A stretch of 64,000 nt of DNA, from positions 23,692,001 to 23,756,000 of the forward strand of contig NC_058339.1 of assembly GCF_905475395.1 (NCBI RefSeq), given 5' to 3'. The number at the start of each line of letters is the position of its first letter. Positions within the stretch are counted from its first letter, which is position 1. Positions 12,166-26,000 of the stretch are shown here, piece after piece. Both the position numbers and the translations under genes were made by a program. The DNA comes from Chrysoperla carnea (Eukaryota; Arthropoda; Insecta; Neuroptera; Chrysopidae). A model generated the notes under the pieces. It ran no database searches and was not told the origin of the DNA. It saw only the letters and a list, made by a program, of their open reading frames with translations.

Positions 12166-15100
12166 TAGCTTTGTATAAGAAAAGTAATTTGACTAACGAG
12201 TGTACTAAGATTTTATTGTAAAAATCTGTGGGTTCTCTGTTGAATGTGACGGCTGACTGACGATCCAATTCATATAATAGTCAAATTTAATGAAACCTTG
12301 AATTTTATCAAATCATATACGATATGCCATATAATTATTATAATGTATAAAATAAACATGTATGATATAATCCTATTAAACTTTGGCAGAATTAATACAA
12401 AAGTAGGACAAGAACCTCTTTTAAATTAAATGAATGACCCTTTTTAAAAACAAATTTATAGAAAAAAATAATAACATATATTCAAAACTATAATATTATT
12501 ATTTGATTAAAAAAGGCAGTAACAAGTTTTTTTCAAAATATTGATTAAAATGTTATTCAAAACATCGATTATAATTTATCATTTATTAAACATTATAAGT
12601 TTTAATGTTTCGTCATGGAGAAATTTCCTATGGAATAGAAAAAAACCAAATAAAAGAACAATGTGGTGATTGAGCGAAAATTGTAAATAGTAATTTTCTT
12701 TCGTTCAGTTGAAAAATTTGCTCTACATTGTTTTATATCCATGTCAAGAACTTAATCACAATTTTTTACGATTTTACAAACATTAAAAGAAAGAATTTTT
12801 TTTGAAATATCAAGCATATCTATGCTAAAAGTAAAATTGGGTTGAAATAAAACTCTGCATGTTTTATATCGACATGCGTGCTTGTTGGATATTTATCGTA
12901 TAATTTTAAAATCTCTCAAAATTGTCTTGAGATGTCGATGTTTTTAGAAATATTCAAAAGTTACAATTACATGTTCAAAAATTCATTTATTAAATTATTA
13001 AAACAATCTAAACATGTATTTCAAAATTCAATCCAGTATGCTGATCAGTACATACAATGTGATGATTACATTTTAAGCTGCACTAATTTCAGCAAACCGC
13101 CTTAAGTCCATAAGAATCTATATTAAAATATGGCTGTGATATAAACAATAGGCCGCGGCCGTAACTGTTTATTTAAAATAAGTAGGTAATTTACATCTAG
13201 TCGATATAATTAAATTTGTTTATTTTAATTAGGTTTATTTTATTTATAGTGTCAGGGTAATTTGTGTAATAGATTCAAGATGGGACAGAATATTGTGCGA
13301 TTTTGGAAATACGCGGAGCGTAGAGACGTAAATTGACAAATTTACCATTTTGCGATAAAACAAATTTTGGAGTTATTTGTGTTGAGCCTATTAATTGTAG
13401 AGTACCCTATTTTGACGGGGATATTCATATACAAGATATTTCTAAGGAGACATATAATTGTCTTAGAATTCTGTTACATAAACCACCAGGAAGGTTTATG
13501 TCAAGCCTTTAAATTATTATAATAAAAGAAAAATTATTTATTAATGTTAAATGTTTATATGTATAATGGCTATCTTTTTATTAAATATACATTTTTTATA
13601 AATGATTTTTAATTTCTTGTTGATTTATTTTTAGAACCTAAAATTCAAGTTTAGCAATAAAACAAGGTCTGTTTAATACTGTACATTTTGAAGTTGCAGG
13701 TATTTTTCAAGCATAATAAGGAGCATTTTCCCTGAAGTTTTGAAGAAATTTCAACTTTCAACCATTTCCAATTTACTTGTAAAAAATGTTACCTTTTTAA
13801 TAATTTTAATAAGGAACAGCTTTCTTATTTAAAGTTTTCTTCCATCCCATTTCCATAATTAGTTGAGAGCTCAGGTCGGCTTTAATATATGCGTAAAATA
13901 TGCGCCTATGTACCTAACTTTTTCTTGTTAGAAACATTTTTCTTGATAAAAGTTATTTCAAGGTATTTCTATACACCAAAAAATTAAAATGAAAAGAAAA
14001 TATTGAAAATTTCTTCATCAATTAATTGCTCTTTTATACGTCTTTAGTGAAAAATTCATATCGATTCTCTACGGTTTATGAGAAATGCATAATCAAAGCC
14101 AAAAAATTTTTTATGTACAGTTTTTAATTTTGGTACGATTATAAAGCTTAAAACTTGAGAAATATTATTAATTGTAAATGGTACCATTTTTAAAAGCACT
14201 TATAGACTAAAATACCACCATTTATTACGATTTCTTTATTTACCACCATATAATATGGGCTGTTTTAAATAATTAATTTATCGTAAACCGTGAAAGAGAA
14301 TCGACTTGAAATTTATACAGAAAGACACATAAAATTTCAGTTTTTTGGTAACACATTCGTTTAGGTACCGAAACTCCTTAAGTTAAGTTAAAAAAACCTA
14401 TTGTAGGTAAAAACAAAGTGCAGGGTGGTAGAAGTGAAACATAAAATATCAATTAAAACTAAAATAATATAATCTTTTTTTTCAATTATTTTTCATTATT
14501 TTGTGTTAAATTTCATTGTCTGTTTTTCATGGTAGAAAGAATTAATTCATTAGATAGGTATTTTGATCTAGGGAAAAAACATACTTAATTCTGTAAAAAT
14601 TAAAATAGTTTTTTTTTTTTTTTGCTTTAATTTTAATGTATAATAAATTTTCCATTTGCAAAATTGTAATTAAAATATCACTATTCGAATAATTTAAAAT
14701 TAGAATTCATAATTGTATGTTGTTCTTAATTTTATTGAAGCGTAACATACAAAATTATACTTGATTAATTTAATTTCATAACATATTAAAACAAGGAAGA
14801 TAGTAGGAAATTTTGTAAGGAGCATTTCTACCTTGAGAAAAAATCTTGTACGTATCTATTGAATCTTCTTTCCTGATTCTTTAGTAGGTATCTCAAAAAA
14901 CTCTTATCTAGCGCAACATATATTTATAAAAAAAACTCGCTACATTATTTGCCGTTGTTAAATATACCTAAATACTGTAAGACTGAAATGGCAAGAAGTG
15001 CCTTTCAAGAAATTTCAAAAAACATGGTGTTCATTACCACCTATTCTATCTATGCGAAGAATGGTAATAAAAAGATAATTAAAAAGTCATTAGAGCTTAT

Positions 15101-16456
15101 AAACAATTAGATAAATCGATACATTTTTTCGCTATAAAGTATAAACAATTATTTTGCTTCAGAGGTGTTGTATAATAATTTATTGGTATTCGTTAAGGTC
15201 TCTTCAACAAAATGAGTGGCCATACAACCAGCTATAGCTTTATTAAAAGAGACAATATTACCGAAAATTGGGCGTAGTGTATTCCAAAGTTGTAGAGCAT
15301 AAAAGTATCATCTATGATAATTGTACCTATAAAGATTGATTGATTAGTCTTGCTCACATTAACATATTGGACAGATACTGCGCAACATGAAGCTGCGCAA
15401 GGTAAAAGTAAGATGAAATATATGGGTTGAAAAAATTAATCCATAAAAGTAATTTTTTTATTATACTTACTTCTTTTCTTTGCTTAAACTTTTTCACGGG
15501 AACTACGGGAAAAGTGTTAAAATTCGATCCTAAGTTTTTCCGTAGGCAAGCAGACACTACGAGTTAAAACAAAGGGAGTAAAATGTTATTGACCCTGTAT
15601 GAAATAACAAAAATTAAAGTTTAGTATCTATCAATAATATGTATCATTACCATGATGTTGTTTCAAATAAAAATAAAAATATTTTTTACCCGTGCTGAAA
15701 TTTTAATAGCGTTATAAGTACATTTTTTTAATAATAATGCCAAAAAACGAGATCGTTTCGGTGGTAGAAAAGGTTGCCAGGCACGCTAAAAAATATTTCT
15801 TAAGATAGGAAAAGATAAAAATCAATGAATGAATATATTATTCAATTAAATTTTCGGGCAAATAATGAAAAACAATCTTTATTCTGAAATAACAACCAAA
15901 AAAAATTAACAATAAATCTCTTTATAAAAGGTCAAGCATGTAGTGAATCCCTGTAGGGCTCGTTGGGAAAATTTTACAGCTTTCAAAAAAATTATTAATT
16001 TTACAAATTATTTTACAACAACTTGTGCGCTAATTTTCAGCTTGTTACCTCGCATTAAAATATTGAGTATATTTTTATATTCACCAATTTGATTATATTA
16101 TTTATATAATTAGTATTATATTTTGCAACATTGTTAATTTGTTATTCATATAAACGACCCCCTTAGAAGTCATACAATTGAAAACATCTTGATAAAACGG
16201 TATTTTTTAACAATATAACTAACAATTCATATGAGTAAATTTCCAGATTATTACAAATGAATAAATATTTTTATAATTCTTATCAGTGTTATCATTAAAG
16301 GTCAGAATCTATAAATGTGTATAGCCGTGAAATTTCTTCTTAAATATTATTTGTTTATTCTAGGGTCGTAATAGTTTTACGTTTTAATAAGATATAAATT
16401 ATGTTCAAAATAATATTTTCATTTTTGTATTGAAATAAAAATCGCAAAAAATATGG
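12166..16456. other. Gene-free intergenic DNA
   Basis: About 4.3 kb with no supported gene. A weak inverted repeat joins 14040-14068 (TCGATTCTCTACGGTTTA) and 14281-14310 (TAAACCGTGAAAGAGAATCGA). ORFs at 12878-13105 and 15354-15557 (-) have no family motif and are treated as chance frames. Confidence 0.45.
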
Positions 16457-16458
16457 TA

Positions 16459-16777
16459 CAGTAGAACCTCGATAAGTTAAAGTCCAAGGGAAACACAAAA
16501 TATTTTAAGTTATAGAGGTTTTAAGTTATCAAGGGTCTATGTTAGGTAAAGGTTAATATAGAGGTATGTACATGTTTCTATGTACCCTAGTTAATATAGA
16601 GGTATGTACATGTTTCTATGTAGTTACTGAGGGCCTATACAGAGATTATTTATTTAAGTTATAGAGGTTGCTTATTTTAAGTTATAGAGGTTTTGGGCTC
16701 TGATGGGAAGGGAACATAGTATTTGAAGTAACAGAGGTTTTTATGTTACCGAGGTTTAAGTTATCGAGGTTCTACTG
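16459..16777. mobile_element. pogo/Tigger-like MITE with TA duplication
   Basis: A 319-bp element with termini CAGTAGAACCTCGATAAGTT and AACTTATCGAGGTTCTACTG (as read from each end), flanked by TA at 16457-16458 and 16778-16779. CAGTA(G)-type ends with a TA target fit pogo/Tigger members of the Tc1-mariner superfamily. Inside are many degenerate AAGTTATAGAGGTT motifs and a direct duplication of about 36 bp (GTTAATATAGAGGTATGTAC at about 16551 and 16588). No coding remnant. Confidence 0.8.
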
Positions 16778-16779
16778 TA

Positions 16780-17981
16780 TTTTAAAAAGATTTTTTAACT
16801 ATAGAGGTACCTACACTTAAATAGATAACGCTTCTGATTTTATTGTAAAGCAGTTTACATTTGTGCTATATCTACTGATATTTTATCACCATCTAGTCTG
16901 ACCAATCAGCATATATGTTCCAAAAATGTAACCCAAACGCCAAAAATTGCATAATTTGTAGCTATAGAAAATAAATAAATTAGCTGATAAATATAAGCAA
17001 TGAGCTTTTATTAGTTTATATCACAATCTAGACAAGTTTTTAGAAAAAGGGCGCAAGGAGAGAGATTTGCAAAGAATAAAAAAACGCACCATCTCTGGAT
17101 TTATTGGAATAATCTCCAGTTTTTCTGAAATTTTGATTTAGCAGCCCTATTTGGATATCAACAGTGCAACGTTAAAATTCACAGAAAGTTCAGCGTTCGT
17201 TAATTGAGTATTTGTTGATCTTTAACTTTCTGGGTCGAGGTGGTATCACCAAAGAAGGCTGGGGGTCAACAACCCCCTAAAAATTCAGAAATCCTTAACC
17301 AAATACCAGTCATACTCCAATTTATACTTCTCATTCGAAATATCAAATATTTTTGTATATCTGCGGAATTCTACATCGTTTTTGAGAATCTCTGAATAAT
17401 TGTTATATTGTATAATTGTTGTTGTTATATACTGTATTATCGTGTTAAAAATGTGCCTTGCCTTTAAAATGTGGCTCCTCCACGTACACGTTTTCACCTT
17501 TCTATATCTTATGCTTTTGGATATATTTTTTGGTATTGAACTGCAAATATTGCACATTGGACATGCAACAAAATGATATATACCTACTCAATTATCTTAA
17601 TTAAAATTTGTAATAACTAAACTGCTTAATTATTGCAAACTGCACATAGTTGTTAAAATATTTTTAATAAATTATCTTTTTTCGCCAATTATAAAAAAAA
17701 AATTTGAATTGAGATTTAAGTTCATATGAATCACATTTTAATTTGATAAAGCTAACACTTGGGTCTATTTTAAAAATATATCATATTTTAAAAATTCTTC
17801 CAATCACACAAATTAGTTATTATTATAATAATTATAATTATGAACAATTTCTCTTCTTCATTCTTAGTCTGTAATGGGTAGTTTAGTAGTGCTAACTTAA
17901 TTATACATTTTAATATTTAGTGTAGTTATCAATACTAATATATAATTACGTACATTTTTTTTATAAATATATTGAAAATTA
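16780..17981. other. Intergenic region upstream of transporter B
   Basis: No gene is supported. The reverse-strand ORF at 17285-17557 shows no family motif. The region should include the promoter of transporter B, but no core promoter motif can be singled out in such AT-rich DNA. Confidence 0.4.
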
Positions 17982-20900
17982 ATGGATATCAGAATTATTG
18001 CTAGATCTCTTTTTGGACGAAGATGGCTACAATATTATGCAGCAATTACATGTAAGTAACTGTTTTTAAGAAATATAAATTTTAAGGATTCAAGTTTTTT
18101 TACTCTTTCCTAATTTGAACGATTCTTATGTCTTTAACCTTTATTTGTTAGAGTAACAAATATTAATCGCGTTGGTGGGTTTAATTAAAGATATTTTTAT
18201 GATTCCTGGGTATGTATTAATTAAAAGATTGACAAATAAATGAAGAGTTAGCAAACAAAGAATAGGTGATATCAACAAAAAAGGACTTATTTTTAAATAT
18301 AAATATGTGTACAGCATAGATGGACGGCAGAAGACTTAGTAGGAGTAACGAATGTCCTTTCCGCCCCAATCGTCAGGAATTTCCCACGTGGTTGCAACTG
18401 GGAACAAAGTTTTATATTTAAATAATAAACTATGTTTAACCTGTCTCTCAAATTTTGTCTCTCACTAAAATTTAAGCTTGCTCTAATTTTCGACACATCC
18501 AGATAATTGATATTATTTTCGAATTATTAGAAAAATTGATCGTTAGCCTTCTTTCCCTCAAAGGATCTCGATGTATTTCCAACTTACCCTTGGCATTTTT
18601 TTGTAGGCCTGAAAGCCTAAGCGTACGCTAGAACGTTCTATATGTACAGGTATAAAATTTACTCTATTTAGTCTAAACTTTCTTAAAATCCCCGTACCCG
18701 ACCAAATTTACAAGAAATAAAAAATAAATACCCGAATTTCCATTTTTCGAAGCTTAAACATAGTGCTAAAACATTTTTATTCGTTGCGTGCAGAATGCGT
18801 TGCCCGCGGTATTACTTATAACTTCTATATCGTTTCATTATATTGTGTATTAATTTTAGTTTTCAAACAATGATTTCATCCCTTATGTAATAATATTGCC
18901 TATATATAAGTAATATCATTTAGAAATTCAGGCAATATTAATTACATTATTTATACAAACAATGTCTAAAAACTCAAATAATAATATAATAAAGCGATTC
19001 AGAAATTTAAATATTTCCACTTGCGGCGCTGAATTCAGTTCTGCACGCAACGAATTGTGAATTAATTTCAAAAAAACTAAACTGTTTGAGGATAGTCCAT
19101 CGAAAAACTATTTGTGGATAATCCATCTCTTGATTTCATTTCCAAATTATTTCGCTAGGTATAATACGTTAACGATTCAAAACTGCAAAATTTCACGGTT
19201 TAAGCCGTTTATAATATTTCTGACACCGAGCCATTTGACGTCTTTTGCAAGCCCAATCAGCAAGCTGTAAAAGTATAAACCGTGCAACACTGTTCAAGAA
19301 TAAAATTCAACGTTTTTGCAAAACTATTGAGCTCATAAATTGAAATGTGATTATCGTTACTGTTGGTAGAAACACTTAGACCATTAAGTACATAGACTGA
19401 GCATGTTTACCCTTCACCCCACCCCTATTTCAATAAATCGTACTTAGCTTTTTCAATCTTATATAGGGTTTGGTTAGTTATTTTCGTTGTTATTTGGTGC
19501 TTTGGTGCACCCCTTTGTGTTTGGCAGTAGTTTTATATTAATTACTATTTTAAGTGCTACAGTACTCTATCTAGAACATCGCTATAAAAAATAACTCTAC
19601 TACTTTTGACTAATAGATAAAGTTTATTTTTTTATCTGATGTAATAATTTGTTTAATTTGGGTAACTTTTGTTTTTTGAACAGACATAATTATCGTATAT
19701 CGACATTCGTAATTTAAGGGTCAAATATTTTTTTTTAAATTTTAATTAGTATAAAGAAACCAAAAATCTCTTATTGTAATTATTATTATGCAATTTTTTT
19801 AAAGTAAAATGTTGATAAAAATTTTGATTGTGATTTTGTGGCATAAGGCAATACCTATATAAAGAATTAAATTTTCTTTTTTAATTAATTAATTATTAGT
19901 TAATATTCAGATTATTTTTTACTTAATATTATAACTCTGATAATGATAACTCCGTTAACTTCAAGTTCAATGTTAAAAATTTTCCATAGATAACAAATAT
20001 TTTTAATGTTTGACCAATGTTAGCTCCCGTTTTGTTCCCTCCACGTATAGTTAACAATTAATATTTATTCGATTTTTGTAAACCGGATAGTTTAGGCAGT
20101 AATTGATAGCAAAAATACCCTATAAGACCTTCTTCATGTTTCAGGTACAATAGCCATGTTTATATCTGGAATGACATATGTATGGCCATCACCAAGTTTA
20201 CCAAAATTAATGTCAAGAACTTCAGCAATACCTATAACCAAAGACGAAGGATCGTGGCTAGCTTCATTTACACCAGTCGGTGATTTATTTGGAGCACCAT
20301 TAGCTGCATTTACAGCAGATTACTTTGGTCGAAAGAATGCAATACTCATTGCCACTGTGCCATATTTAATTCATTGGTTAATTATATATTTTGCAAGCTC
20401 TTTACCACACTTATTAATTGCAAGATTTTTATGTGGTTTTGCTGATGGACAAATATTAACAATTTTACCAATGTACATTGGTGAAATGGCTGAATATGAT
20501 ATTCGCGGACGTTTGGGTAATTTAATAACGGTCATGGCGGATTTGGGAACATTATTTGTTTATTGTGTGGGTCCATATGTGTCAATAACAGCAATGGCCT
20601 TGTTGTCATGTATTTTTCCAATCATGGTATTCATATTATTTTATCCAATGCCAGATTCACCGTATTATCACTTATCAAAATTAGATTATTTAAGTGCTAG
20701 CCGAAGTTTAAGACAATTTCGCGGTCGTGATGAAGTAGATGAAGAATTAGTTCAATTACATCAAGTTGTTACCGAACAAATGATCCAACCAAGTACATGG
20801 GGTGAATTGTTTAAAAATAAAACTAATCTAAAAGCATTGTTAATTGTAATTGGTTTAAAGTCATCACAACAATTAAGTGGAATATCTGCATTTCTGGTGT

Positions 20901-21562
20901 ATTCAGAATTAATATTTACAGAAGCTGCAGGAAATATTGATCCAAGCATTTCGGCAATGATTTTTGGTTTCATCCAATTAGTATCCAGTGCTTTCTCCGC
21001 CGTGGCAGTGGATTATATTGGTCGCAAACCATTATTAATATCTTCATGTATTGGATCAGCAGTTGCACTTTTTGCTCAAGGGACATACTTCTACTTATTA
21101 CAGCATAGTTATGATGTAACAGGCTTTAAATGGGTTCCCTTAACTTCAATGTTATTATTTATTGTGATGTATTGCTATGGTTTAGGTGCAATTGTTTTTA
21201 TGATGCCAAGTGAAATGTTCCCAACCAATATTAAAGCAAAAGCTTTATGTTTACTTGATTTGTATTTTGCTCTTACAGCATTTTTAGTTATGAAATTATT
21301 TGAAGTAGTTTCTTCGAATTATGGTGATCATGCACCATTTTATGGTTTTATGGTATTTACATTGATGAGTATTGTTTTTATTGTCTATTGTGTGCCAGAA
21401 ACAAAAGGAAAAACTCTACATGAAATACAAAGTATTTTGAGTGGTCATGAGTCTGGATTTGTTTCTGAAACTAAACCTTTATTGCCATACAAAACCGCAT
21501 ATCCTATTATACCCTGTGATACGGGTACTAATAATAATCGTTTTTATAGTCGAAATATTTAG
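17982..21562 (+). CDS. Tret1-like MFS sugar transporter (paralogue B)
   Basis: Predicted 495-residue sugar porter. Exons: 17982-18051 and 20145-21562; phase-1 GT-AG intron, same position as in paralogue A. Motifs in order: SPSLPKL, DYFGRKNAI between helices 2 and 3, PMYIGEMAEYDIRG, PDSPYY, the canonical helix-7 QQLSG (A has QIMSG), YIGRKPLL, SEMFPTNIKAKA and PETKGKTLHEI. The stretch corresponding to the GPxPW motif of glucose transporters reads GLGAIVFMM, so the conserved Pro and Trp are missing. The C-terminal cytosolic tail is about 30 residues longer than in A (ESGFVSETKPLLPYK...), including a possible acidic-dileucine sorting-type motif ETKPLL. Tandem same-strand arrangement, shared intron and shared motifs indicate origin by local duplication. 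Substrate unknown; likely a hexose or trehalose by family. Confidence 0.9.
18779..19055. repeat. MITE-like element with ~17-bp inverted ends
   Basis: ATTCGTTGCGTGCAGAA at 18779-18795 is matched by its exact reverse complement TTCTGCACGCAACGAAT at 19039-19055. Internal partial symmetry (ATATAAGTAAT against ATTACTTAT) is also present. No target duplication established. Located in intron 1 of transporter B. Confidence 0.55.
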
Positions 21563-23094
21563 GAGGTTAAATACTTAACGAATCTCGACCAAATCGTGGA
21601 AAGTAGCTGGTTCTATTTACGCATGAATAAGATGGTGAAAATACTCTATTGGATGATATTTAAAAGACTGTTTATTGTAGTGTAGATAATGAAGTTAAAC
21701 TGCCTTAAGAGATTTTGTCACATTCTTCTTTAGTTCATCCTCAAAAAATTGATTTCAGTTAATTCAACCACTTACTATAGGGGAAAGTGTTACAAAATGA
21801 TCCCTCATTGTTTTAAGTGAACTCTAAATACAAGCAAAAAGTTCAAAATAATAAGTGACTTTAATTAAATGTATCTAATTGCCGCTGGAAAAACGGAAAA
21901 TAGATTTAAAACTTAAAACGCGAACTGTGTGAATTAATAATAATAAAGTATACTAGATTAAATAAAATACGGAAATGATAAAAATTAAAAACACAAATAC
22001 GCAAAATATCAGTTTATAAAATTCCTAAAAATAGAAATAAACAATAGCACTTCTTTAACTCCCAGTGAGTATAATTGAAAACTCTTCGCACTTTTTGCAC
22101 ACTATACAATTTCATTCGTGTTGTTCAAAAATAATTTTTTTTTTCTATCATGAACAAGTCTATTTAAATGAGATAAAAAATGTGTTCATTTAACGACTGA
22201 ATCATAAAAAGATATTAATAGATTTATTAATTAAATGAGTTATAGTTACATTTTTAATTGTAAAATAAAACTAATTTATTGTTTTTTTTATTTATTGTTA
22301 CAGAGATTCTAAAGAATAAATTATAAAATATGATGTAATTAATTATGTGTTTATTTTATTTATCATTATTCCATATTAAAATACTAAATTGTTAGCTTAA
22401 AAATTGTTAATTTTTAGGTACAATAACGATCATAACAGAAAATTAAAGGATTTCTGAATTTGGTTTTCTAAATTTCTTAAAATATTTGTTGTTAAATCCG
22501 AAATTCGTAGAACACCTGGGTGAATTATTAATCCTGGGGGCTTTATTAAAGGCAAGCCCAATTCGTAAAACGCCATTAAATTAGAAAACTTGACTATATT
22601 CTGGTCGAAAATTATTTTTTTTTTTTGAGAATATTAAAATAAAATTGGGAAACTCAGTATAGTATTAATTGTCTGGTTGGAAACTTGATTTCTAAAAAAA
22701 AAACTTCCAAAACTTCAGATAACAAAAACTCGGTAAATTAATTATTTTTTCGGTTCGAAATATTTGTTCGTCAATCTGCCAAGTAGAAAAACAATTTGAA
22801 AAAGTTTAATTTATATACATGACTTCATTTGCCCTATTGATGTAGCTTAAAATTATCAATGAATTATTAAAAATAAATTATTAATAATCACATCAGCTGA
22901 ATAATATTTGTAATCGGTCTACATTGAATATAAGTTTAAATATAGTTTATATATCTAAAAGTCTGTGATTAGGTTTATTGTTTGGTCGATAAGTCAGAAA
23001 TAACCTTAAACTGTCAAATTTAGGACATCGTTCATAAACGTAAACATTAGCCAGAGTAGTTTGCAATATTATTGTAGCTAAAAAATAAATAAAA
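21563..23094. other. Intergenic region between transporter B and PPIL2
   Basis: No gene, RNA or element that I can support. It contains the 3' untranslated region of transporter B and, at its right end, the promoter and 5' leader of PPIL2. Confidence 0.45.
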
Positions 23095-26000
23095 ATGGGG
23101 AAACGACAACATCAAAAGGACAAAATGTAAGTTTTTATATAAATTCAAAAATTAATTTGATTTTAATCTTAAAAAATTATTTAGGTACTTAACGTACACC
23201 GAATGGACTGAATTATACGGAGGAAAAAAATCAGGGCCACCATCAGCTGAAGATGCAGCTTTTAGACGTTTACCTTTTGATCATTGTTGTGTATCTTTAC
23301 AACCTTTTGAACATCCTTATTGTGATAAAAAAGGCAATGTTTTTGAACTACAAGCAATTATTAATTACATCAAAAAATATAAAACAAATCCGGTTACTGG
23401 AGAGGTATGATCACTCAATTCGGATTCGGCTTTACTATTTTATTTAAATATTATTCTTTATTTTAGGCATTAGATACAAAATCATTAATAAAATTAATTT
23501 TCCATAAAAATGCCGAAGATGAATACCATTGTCCAGTTATGTTCAAAACATTCACGAAAAATTCACATATTGTAGCCATTGCAACCACAGGGAATGTGTT
23601 TTCTTATGAGGCAGTAGAACAATTAAATATTAAAACACGAAATTGGAAAGATTTAGTTGTAGATACTCCTTTTGAAAGAAAAGATATTATCACCATTCAA
23701 GATCCTAATAATTTAACAAAATTCAACTTAACAACGTTTCATCACATCAAGAATAACTTGCGTGTTGAGGATGAAGGTAAATTTTCTTCGGTCATTGTAA
23801 ACATTGAATGTAAATCTGATATGGGTACCGGGACACAGGAACATTCCAGGAAATTGTGAAGCCGACGAGCTTGCCAGAAATGGCACAATGCGGTTCCATT
23901 TGCGAACTGCAAGTTACTCCTGAAAAAGGCTTATCTTAGATGGAGGGAAGAACGTACTTGTGGTACTACAAGACAGATATGTACTGAGTACAATCGCAGG
24001 CGTTCCGAAGTTCACATATCACTTCCAAGGGCCTCTGTTCGCAAAGTTGTTGCAGCTATCACAGGACACTGACTGGGCAGCAAGCACGCTGAACGCTTAG
24101 GCCTGGCAGTGTATCACGACTACTGCAGGAGCTGTCACAGTGGTGACGAGGAGGAGACAATGTCTCATCTTCTCTGTCACTGTCCAGCTCTTGTCTTGAG
24201 GAGATGGAGTTACTTGAGCCAGCCTCTCTTTGAAGACATCTCCGATCTAAAGTCAGTCGACGTCAAAGCCCTCCTGCTGTTCTTAAACAACTCCAAATGG
24301 TTCATGGAGTAGTGGCCGGGGACGGGCCAACCCATTAACGGTATCACAACAGACCCTATGGTCTAAGTGTGTCCCACCCCAGGACAGCCACTCTAACCTA
24401 ACCCTGGGCTCGTGAACTACTTTTATACAATTACTTATTTTTTAATAAATAAAACATTAATATTTTTTGTCTGTAGAGGAAGTGGCTCAAAGAGGAGATC
24501 CAACAGCTCGGTTGAAAAAAATTTCTAATGAAACTAAAGCAATACTAAACGAATTAAACGAACAATATAAGAAGCCCGAAGAAACTGTAGAAGAAAAAGC
24601 TAAACCTGATAAATTTAATGCTGCTCATTATTCAACGGGAATGGTTGCAGCAGGTTTTACATCTACGGTGATGGCACCGCTTACAGAAGTTGAGCCAGCA
24701 ATTATCCATGAAGATTTGGTTCGATATCAAAGAGTTAAAAAGAAAGGATATGTACGTTTAATCACAAATATGGGTCCCTTAAATTTAGAATTATATTGTG
24801 ATGTTCTTCCGAAAACATGTGAAAACTTTTTGAAACATTGTGATAGTGGATATTATAATGGTACCAAATTCCATAGATCAATACGAAATTTTATGGTAAA
24901 TTGTAAGCAGATATGTAGATAACTATTTTTGTGTGTAACTAATTTTGTTAATAGATTCAAGGTGGCGATCCTACGGGTAAAGGTACCGGTGGAGAATCAA
25001 TTTGGGGGAATAAATTTGAAGATGAAATTAAACCAAATTTAACCCATTCAGGTCGTGGTGTATTGTCTATGGCAAATTCTGGTCCAAATACTAATGGTTC
25101 ACAATTGTAAGTATTAATGAGGTTATTCGGACACTATCGTGTGTTTGCGTGAGTCTCGCGATAAGATAATTTGGAGTAGATGGTTAATGTGAAAAAAAAA
25201 ATATCTAAGTTTTTTGAGCTTTTCTCAGATCTTCTGAGGATCAGTGAATGAACGCAATCACAGGGTTAACCAAAAAGCCAAAAAAACTTACAGACCCGTG
25301 CTAACTCGAACCCATTAAAGGCATGATCAACCCGTGGATCAACGAATGAACGCAATCTCAACTAAAAACTATAAATTTTCACCAGCTCCGACAACGGATT
25401 CGTTAACTACGTAAAAAAGTTAGATACACGATAGTGTCGAATAACCTTACCGTAATAATTCACTAAATTTAAAAATATTTATTTTTATTCAAATTTTTCA
25501 GTTTTATTACATATCGATCTTGTCGCCATTTGGATGGAAAACATACAGTATTTGGTAAAGTGGTTGGTGGAGTGGATACTTTAACAGCAATGGAAAGGAT
25601 TGAAGTAGATAATAAAGATCGTCCAATCGAAGATATTATTTTAATAAGAGCACAAGTTTTTGTGGACCCTTATCAGGAAGCTGATGAACAGGTATTATTA
25701 ACCTCTTTTTATCTCTACATTATATACTACAAACTTAGGATAACGATCGACCTCAAACCTAAAAAATCGGGCAATGTAAAGAAATTTTTTGATGCTAGAA
25801 AAGTCAAAAAATATTAATATAAGGGAAAAGGATTTAAAAAAGTATTTTGAGTCTATAGAATTGAATTAGAAGGCCTAATTCTTCATCGAAAATTCGGAAT
25901 ATGAATTTGCACCAATTTTATTAACTACAATATCCGTTTTTGGAAACAATTTACCTTAGTGAATGTTTTTTATCAGAATGTCACGCAAATAGATATTTCT

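Noticed and set aside
23539-23859. PPIL2 exon continuing to the stop at 23859
   Set aside because: The codons after 23776 match no PPIL2 sequence. A GT donor at 23777 joins in frame to the conserved exon at 24477.
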